Shown piece by piece: positions 6,191 to 8,980 of a stretch of 8,980 bases of DNA (position 1 is its first letter; the number at the start of each line of letters is the position of its first letter). A program made the position numbers and the translations under genes. The notes beneath the pieces were generated by a model, which worked only from the letters and a program-made list of their open reading frames with translations, made no database searches and was not told where the DNA came from. This stretch comes from Candidatus Parcubacteria bacterium. GTDB lineage: Bacteria; Patescibacteriota; Minisyncoccia; Phycocordibacterales; SBAW01. The stretch lies in NCBI GenBank assembly GCA_014379165.1, contig JACMMG010000044.1, forward strand, positions 1-8,980. The letters run 5' to 3'.

Positions 6191-8146
6191 TTACTTAGGG
6201 GCGACAATGTCCATGCCGTTTGAAAACCCACTTTCACCCGAAGCATTCGTTGTTGCTGCAGGAGCACTGGTTTGCACGTTAACCTGAGCAAAACGATCCT
6301 GACCTGAAAGAACTGCCTCTCCAGTCAAAGCAGGAGCAGTGCCAACCTGGCTTGAACTCGGATTAAGTCTAATTTGAAAGGCAGCCTGTCGGACCGGAAG
6401 TGTGTACCCTGTTCCTGCCTTGAGGTCCCCGATATTCCATTTAACTGTCCTACTTCCTTCATTGTATGAAAGACCGCTTCCCTGCTGGGAAGAAAGAAAT
6501 TCCACATATGGAGGAAGCGTTGCGGACACGGTGGCATTTGCTACTGCGTTTGAAGAGTTTTTTACGCTCCAAAGAATTGTATAAGAGGTGCTTGAGTCGG
6601 CGCGCGGCGGGATTGAACCCATATTTTGGAATGGTCCTGAAAAATGGAGCGTCTGCGCTGTCAGACTCGGTTTTGAAGAAAGTTCTACCTGCACTGATGC
6701 AATGGAAGAAACTGTCTCCGGCTTGCCACTGCCGCCTTGCCGTACACCGCGTACAGTAAGGTTAAGATTAATTGTGGGATTGGTTATAAGAACTCCCCCC
6801 GAGCCCACAGGAAGCGTATTAAATGAAAAAGGAAGAATATCGGAATCTCCCCCCTCAACATTTTCGAGCGAAGCCTCCTTGTCTTTTGTCCAAAGCAAAC
6901 TCGAATTCGACGATTGATAGAAGCCGGTCGGAGCACTTATTGAATCGAAATCAACAGCCGGCCCTGAAAAAGAAAGTGAGAGCTCGACGTCTGAAAGCGG
7001 CTCGGAGAGATTATTTTTCCATCTGATCGTACCTTGGATAGGCTCGCCTGAGTTTGCAGCAACAGTTCCTGTTCTCCCACCTATCATGACAGAGCCGCTA
7101 ATAAATGGCTCTCGTATCGTAAGCGTCTGAGGCGTCACCAAGAAAGGCACATCTACTTTGCTCGCCGTTGCATCCTCGCTGGAGCCGACAGAAAAACGGA
7201 AGACTCGTTCGTCTCCGTCTTGTCCTTCTATGCTGCCTGATAGCCGGATCTTTTTTGATTCGCCCGGCTGCAGATCCCCTAGTCGCCAAAGGGTACTACC
7301 GTTTTGAGGCTTAGGATCGGTAGAACTTAAAGAAAATCCAAACGGATATTGCGCTTGCAGCGCCACATTTGAAACAGGTTGGAGAGCGTTTGAACGCACT
7401 TCAACTTCCATGGAGAATTGTTCGCCTGCCGTTGCCTCAGTCGGACTTGAAATAGAAAGCGAAACCGGCGATGACCCTATGATGAATTTTGCTTCCGCCT
7501 TTTTTTCAAATACGGCGTTGGAACCCGCAACACTATATTCAAGCGTCATGCTGAGCGTTTGTTCCACCCCTTCGCTGCCGTAGAGCACGGCCGAGATAGT
7601 GCGTTTTAATTGCTGGCCGGGAGCAATCGTTCCGATAGACTGCCGCTCATGAGTCAATTCTTGAGAAGAGTCTATGCTCGAGCGGGCACCATCGGGGTAA
7701 TCAATGACAAGATCTACTAGTTCAAGTGATGTCTGGTTCCGGTTACGGATCAGAACGTCAAAATCAGCTTGCTTGCCGCCATCAATAAGCGAAGGTGCAA
7801 TGATCTCAATATCAATATTCTGCGGCGAAATAAGATTGGCGCCCCCAAAGAACATATATGCGGCCACACCGCTCGCAGCGAGAAAAAATAAAAATGAGCC
7901 GAGGAGAAATTTTGCAGCAAGGGAGCGTGAGGGTTTTCGAGACATAAAATCCAATGGTTCTTTATTTTCCACACTAATGACGGGAGTCTGTGCAACAGCA
8001 GAATCCTGCACGTCGCTCCAACTGGTTGGCGCGTGTGCAGCGTCAGGAGACAGTTTGGTCCGTTCCTGCCCGGTATCTACCTTCGCATCGCGTTTGTAGA
8101 GCTGCCGTTTGAGCCGCTCCATTCCATCCCTGTCCTTTCCTGCCAT
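6191..8146 (-). CDS. Single-pass membrane protein with tandem Ig-like (DUF11-like) domains
   Basis: A 651-aa protein of unknown function, probably anchored in the cell envelope. Residues 1-75 are polar and charged, with no signal peptide, and likely cytoplasmic. One hydrophobic helix spans about 76-100. The remainder is Ser/Thr/Gly-rich beta-sandwich sequence outside the membrane. I see about four repeats: 109-223, 226-338, 340-490 and 491-626. Typical strands are LWRLGDLQPGESKKIRLSG in repeat 2 and VKWNIGDLKAGTG in repeat 4, which share a W-x-(L/I)-GDL-x-(P/A)-G core. Repeat 4 also has SYTILWSVKN, ATLPPYVEF and LNPSSSQVG. This is the DUF11-like adhesion-repeat architecture. It has no LPxTG motif or second membrane helix. 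The ATG at 8146 lacks a Shine-Dalgarno and follows an extended -10 by 6 nt, so the mRNA may be leaderless. It lies between recO and glyQS, a placement I recall from CPR genomes. Confidence 0.88.
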   Translation of the reverse strand: MAGKDRDGMERLKRQLYKRDAKVDTGQERTKLSPDAAHAPTSWSDVQDSAVAQTPVISVENKEPLDFMSRKPSRSLAAKFLLGSFLFFLAASGVAAYMFFGGANLISPQNIDIEIIAPSLIDGGKQADFDVLIRNRNQTSLELVDLVIDYPDGARSSIDSSQELTHERQSIGTIAPGQQLKRTISAVLYGSEGVEQTLSMTLEYSVAGSNAVFEKKAEAKFIIGSSPVSLSISSPTEATAGEQFSMEVEVRSNALQPVSNVALQAQYPFGFSLSSTDPKPQNGSTLWRLGDLQPGESKKIRLSGSIEGQDGDERVFRFSVGSSEDATASKVDVPFLVTPQTLTIREPFISGSVMIGGRTGTVAANSGEPIQGTIRWKNNLSEPLSDVELSLSFSGPAVDFDSISAPTGFYQSSNSSLLWTKDKEASLENVEGGDSDILPFSFNTLPVGSGGVLITNPTINLNLTVRGVRQGGSGKPETVSSIASVQVELSSKPSLTAQTLHFSGPFQNMGSIPPRADSSTSYTILWSVKNSSNAVANATVSATLPPYVEFLSSQQGSGLSYNEGSRTVKWNIGDLKAGTGYTLPVRQAAFQIRLNPSSSQVGTAPALTGEAVLSGQDRFAQVNVQTSAPAATTNASGESGFSNGMDIVAPK

Positions 8147-8152
8147 CGGGAA

Positions 8153-8161
8153 ATTATACCA
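8153..8161 (-). promoter_or_regulatory. Extended -10 promoter, probably giving a leaderless mRNA
   Basis: TGGTATAAT (8161-8153) is a perfect extended -10 (TGn plus TATAAT). It ends 6 nt before the ATG at 8146, so the predicted first transcribed base is about the A of the ATG. No convincing -35 is found 16-18 nt upstream, which extended -10 promoters tolerate. It sits in the 33-nt gap after recO and would let the Ig-like gene and downstream glyQS-metG be expressed independently of recO. Confidence 0.6.
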
Positions 8162-8179
8162 GAAAAGCAGGCGTCCTGA

Positions 8180-8779
8180 TTAGAGTCCCGTTGCAGTAAG
8201 AGATTCATTTATCGCACGCATAAGGAGCGCACGAGATTTTTGAACTTCCTCGGCCATTTCGATAGAAAAGAAATCCTGTTCGACAAATGGGCGCAGCTCC
8301 GGAGTACTTGGAAGGTACCCCAGATGCGAAAGTATTCGCAAAACAAGAACTGTTTCAATGCTTTGAGCGGCTGTATCCACCTCCACGCCTGTTTTCATAG
8401 GGAGGTGAGCAAGCGAACTAAGTCCCATTTGCACGGTCTCATAGAGCACAGGAGTAACTTCTTCTCCACGAATAAGCCGCAATAGAAGCTTTACGATTCT
8501 TCCGGCCGCAGCACGCCGGGCAATAGTTGTGCCGATAAGATCCCGTGACGTCTCTGAAACGCCGGTAAGCCGCCATTCGTGCCGCCCTTTTACAAACGTG
8601 AAGCGTGCGCGGGTCATTACTTCGAGCCCATAACGCAGTTTTGATTTTTCTACGCGTGTGCTACGCGCGTGCACTTTTACAAGTCCAAGCTCTCGCGTTA
8701 AGACCGCAATTCGCGTATTTGATTCTCCTAACGCTCGTTTGCCAAGCACGATCCCATCACTAATGAATACCTGATGCAT
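8180..8779 (-). CDS. recO: DNA repair protein RecO, short form
   Basis: RecO works with RecR (and RecF) to load RecA onto SSB-coated single-stranded DNA and can anneal strands. The 199-aa product begins MHQVFISDGIVLGKRALGES and continues TRELGLVKVHARSTRVEKSK, LRYGLEVMTRARFTFVKGR and WRLTGV, which is the RecO N-terminal OB-fold pattern. The helical C-terminal part (about 80-199) contains VLRILSHLGYLP. Most RecO proteins are about 240 aa and many have a Cys4 zinc site; this one is shorter and has no cysteine. I choose the ATG at 8779. An in-frame TTG at 8800 would add seven residues that do not fit the usual RecO start. The ATG lies 1 nt after the stop of a possible upstream gene end, suggesting coupling; its Shine-Dalgarno is weak. 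Confidence 0.9.
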   Translation of the reverse strand: MHQVFISDGIVLGKRALGESNTRIAVLTRELGLVKVHARSTRVEKSKLRYGLEVMTRARFTFVKGRHEWRLTGVSETSRDLIGTTIARRAAAGRIVKLLLRLIRGEEVTPVLYETVQMGLSSLAHLPMKTGVEVDTAAQSIETVLVLRILSHLGYLPSTPELRPFVEQDFFSIEMAEEVQKSRALLMRAINESLTATGL

Positions 8780-8780
8780 G

Positions 8781-8861
8781 TTATTCTGCAGAAACTTCAA
8801 GCGAACTGAGCCCTGTTTCTTTGATAATCTTATCGCGATATTTTTCGGCTAAATGATTTAA
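8781..8861 (-). pseudogene. Possible 3' end of an upstream gene, no start visible
   Basis: Between in-frame TAA codons at 8864-8862 and 8783-8781 lie 26 codons whose translation contains HLAEKYRDKIIKETG and LSSLEVSAE. This charged, amphipathic sequence looks like the C-terminus of a real protein, and it stops 1 nt before recO, as in coupled operons. But it has no ATG, GTG or TTG, and the same frame beyond 8864 has an unlike composition. It may be a decayed gene end, the result of a sequence error at the TAA, or chance. I cannot name a family. Confidence 0.25.
8831..8840. repeat. 10-bp perfect palindrome upstream of recO
   Basis: TATCGCGATA equals its own reverse complement. It partly overlaps a second small inverted repeat, GATAA-TC-TTATC (8823-8834). 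It could be a protein-binding site between recO and the flanking region, or chance; it also lies inside the possible upstream gene end. Confidence 0.2.
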
Positions 8862-8872
8862 TTAGGAAGAAA

Positions 8873-8956
8873 ATGAAAGCGAATAGGACTTTCCGTAAAA
8901 AATCGAAAGAACTACATAATTTCGCCACACATGCAAGCGGCTCACCAAAACACTAA
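8873..8956 (+). CDS. Possible 27-aa basic small ORF
   Basis: The only plus-strand ORF with a credible ribosome-binding site: AGGA 5 nt before the ATG at 8873. The product, MKANRTFRKKSKELHNF and ten more residues, is basic and matches nothing I recognise. No clear promoter lies upstream and the region has no other gene on this strand. It may be chance. Confidence 0.2.
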   Translation: MKANRTFRKKSKELHNFATHASGSPKH

Positions 8957-8980
8957 CAGTACCCTCTACGCTCAATACTA

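Noticed and set aside
6178..6291. 38-residue N-terminal extension of GlyRS from an ATG at 6291
   Set aside because: It overlaps the preceding gene's end by 101 nt, has no similarity to GlyRS N-termini, and the ATG at 6177 gives the canonical start.
8161..8178. CAGG-ACG-CCTG small hairpin followed by CTTTTC after recO, as a terminator
   Set aside because: A 4-bp stem and a broken T run are too weak, and the genes on both sides look co-transcribed.
1..8980. CRISPR array, tRNA, rRNA, IS element or prophage
   Set aside because: No spaced direct repeats, tRNA-like cloverleaf, rRNA signature, transposase or terminal inverted repeats were seen on either strand.

Overview
The window reads as a compact bacterial chromosome segment, most likely from a Candidate Phyla Radiation (Patescibacteria, Parcubacteria-like) genome. 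This is inferred from the divergent bS6 with its AYFGWIKF segment, a MetRS with RQQ in place of the usual RFH, a short cysteine-free RecO, the large one-pass Ig-like protein beside glyQS, and a small protein of a type I associate with these genomes. No database search was possible. Every well-supported gene is on the minus strand, so transcription runs from high to low coordinates.

In transcription order: (i) 8801-8980 holds no confident gene, only a possible gene 3' end that stops 1 nt before recO and a weak 27-codon plus-strand ORF. (ii) 8779-1415 is a tight housekeeping run: recO, a 651-aa single-pass membrane protein with about four Ig-like domains, glyQS, an AI-2E/PerM-family membrane protein, metG and tatD. 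Gaps are 5-33 nt except 63 nt before tatD. An extended -10 sits directly before the Ig-like protein's ATG and suggests a leaderless internal transcript. (iii) 1425-553 is a self-contained, GC-rich single-gene unit. It has a perfect sigma70-type promoter (TTGACA, 17 nt, TATAAT) whose -35 lies in the last codons of tatD, a roughly 93-nt leader with a 5' hairpin, a 219-aa protein, and a terminator with a 13-bp perfect stem and a T tract. (iv) 545-331 is a frameshifted C-terminal relic of a reverse transcriptase. (v) 326-1 is the start of rpsF, cut by the window edge.

The most interesting point is the combination in (iii) and (iv). A small protein with a W-rich C-terminus resembling CPR diversity-generating retroelement (DGR) targets is followed by a large perfect hairpin and then by a broken reverse-transcriptase end. 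This fits a decayed DGR that lost its template repeat and most of its RT, leaving the target gene fixed under a strong promoter. It is an inference: no template repeat is visible here. The rest is ordinary: translation (glyQS, metG, rpsF), DNA repair (recO), a TatD nuclease and two envelope proteins.
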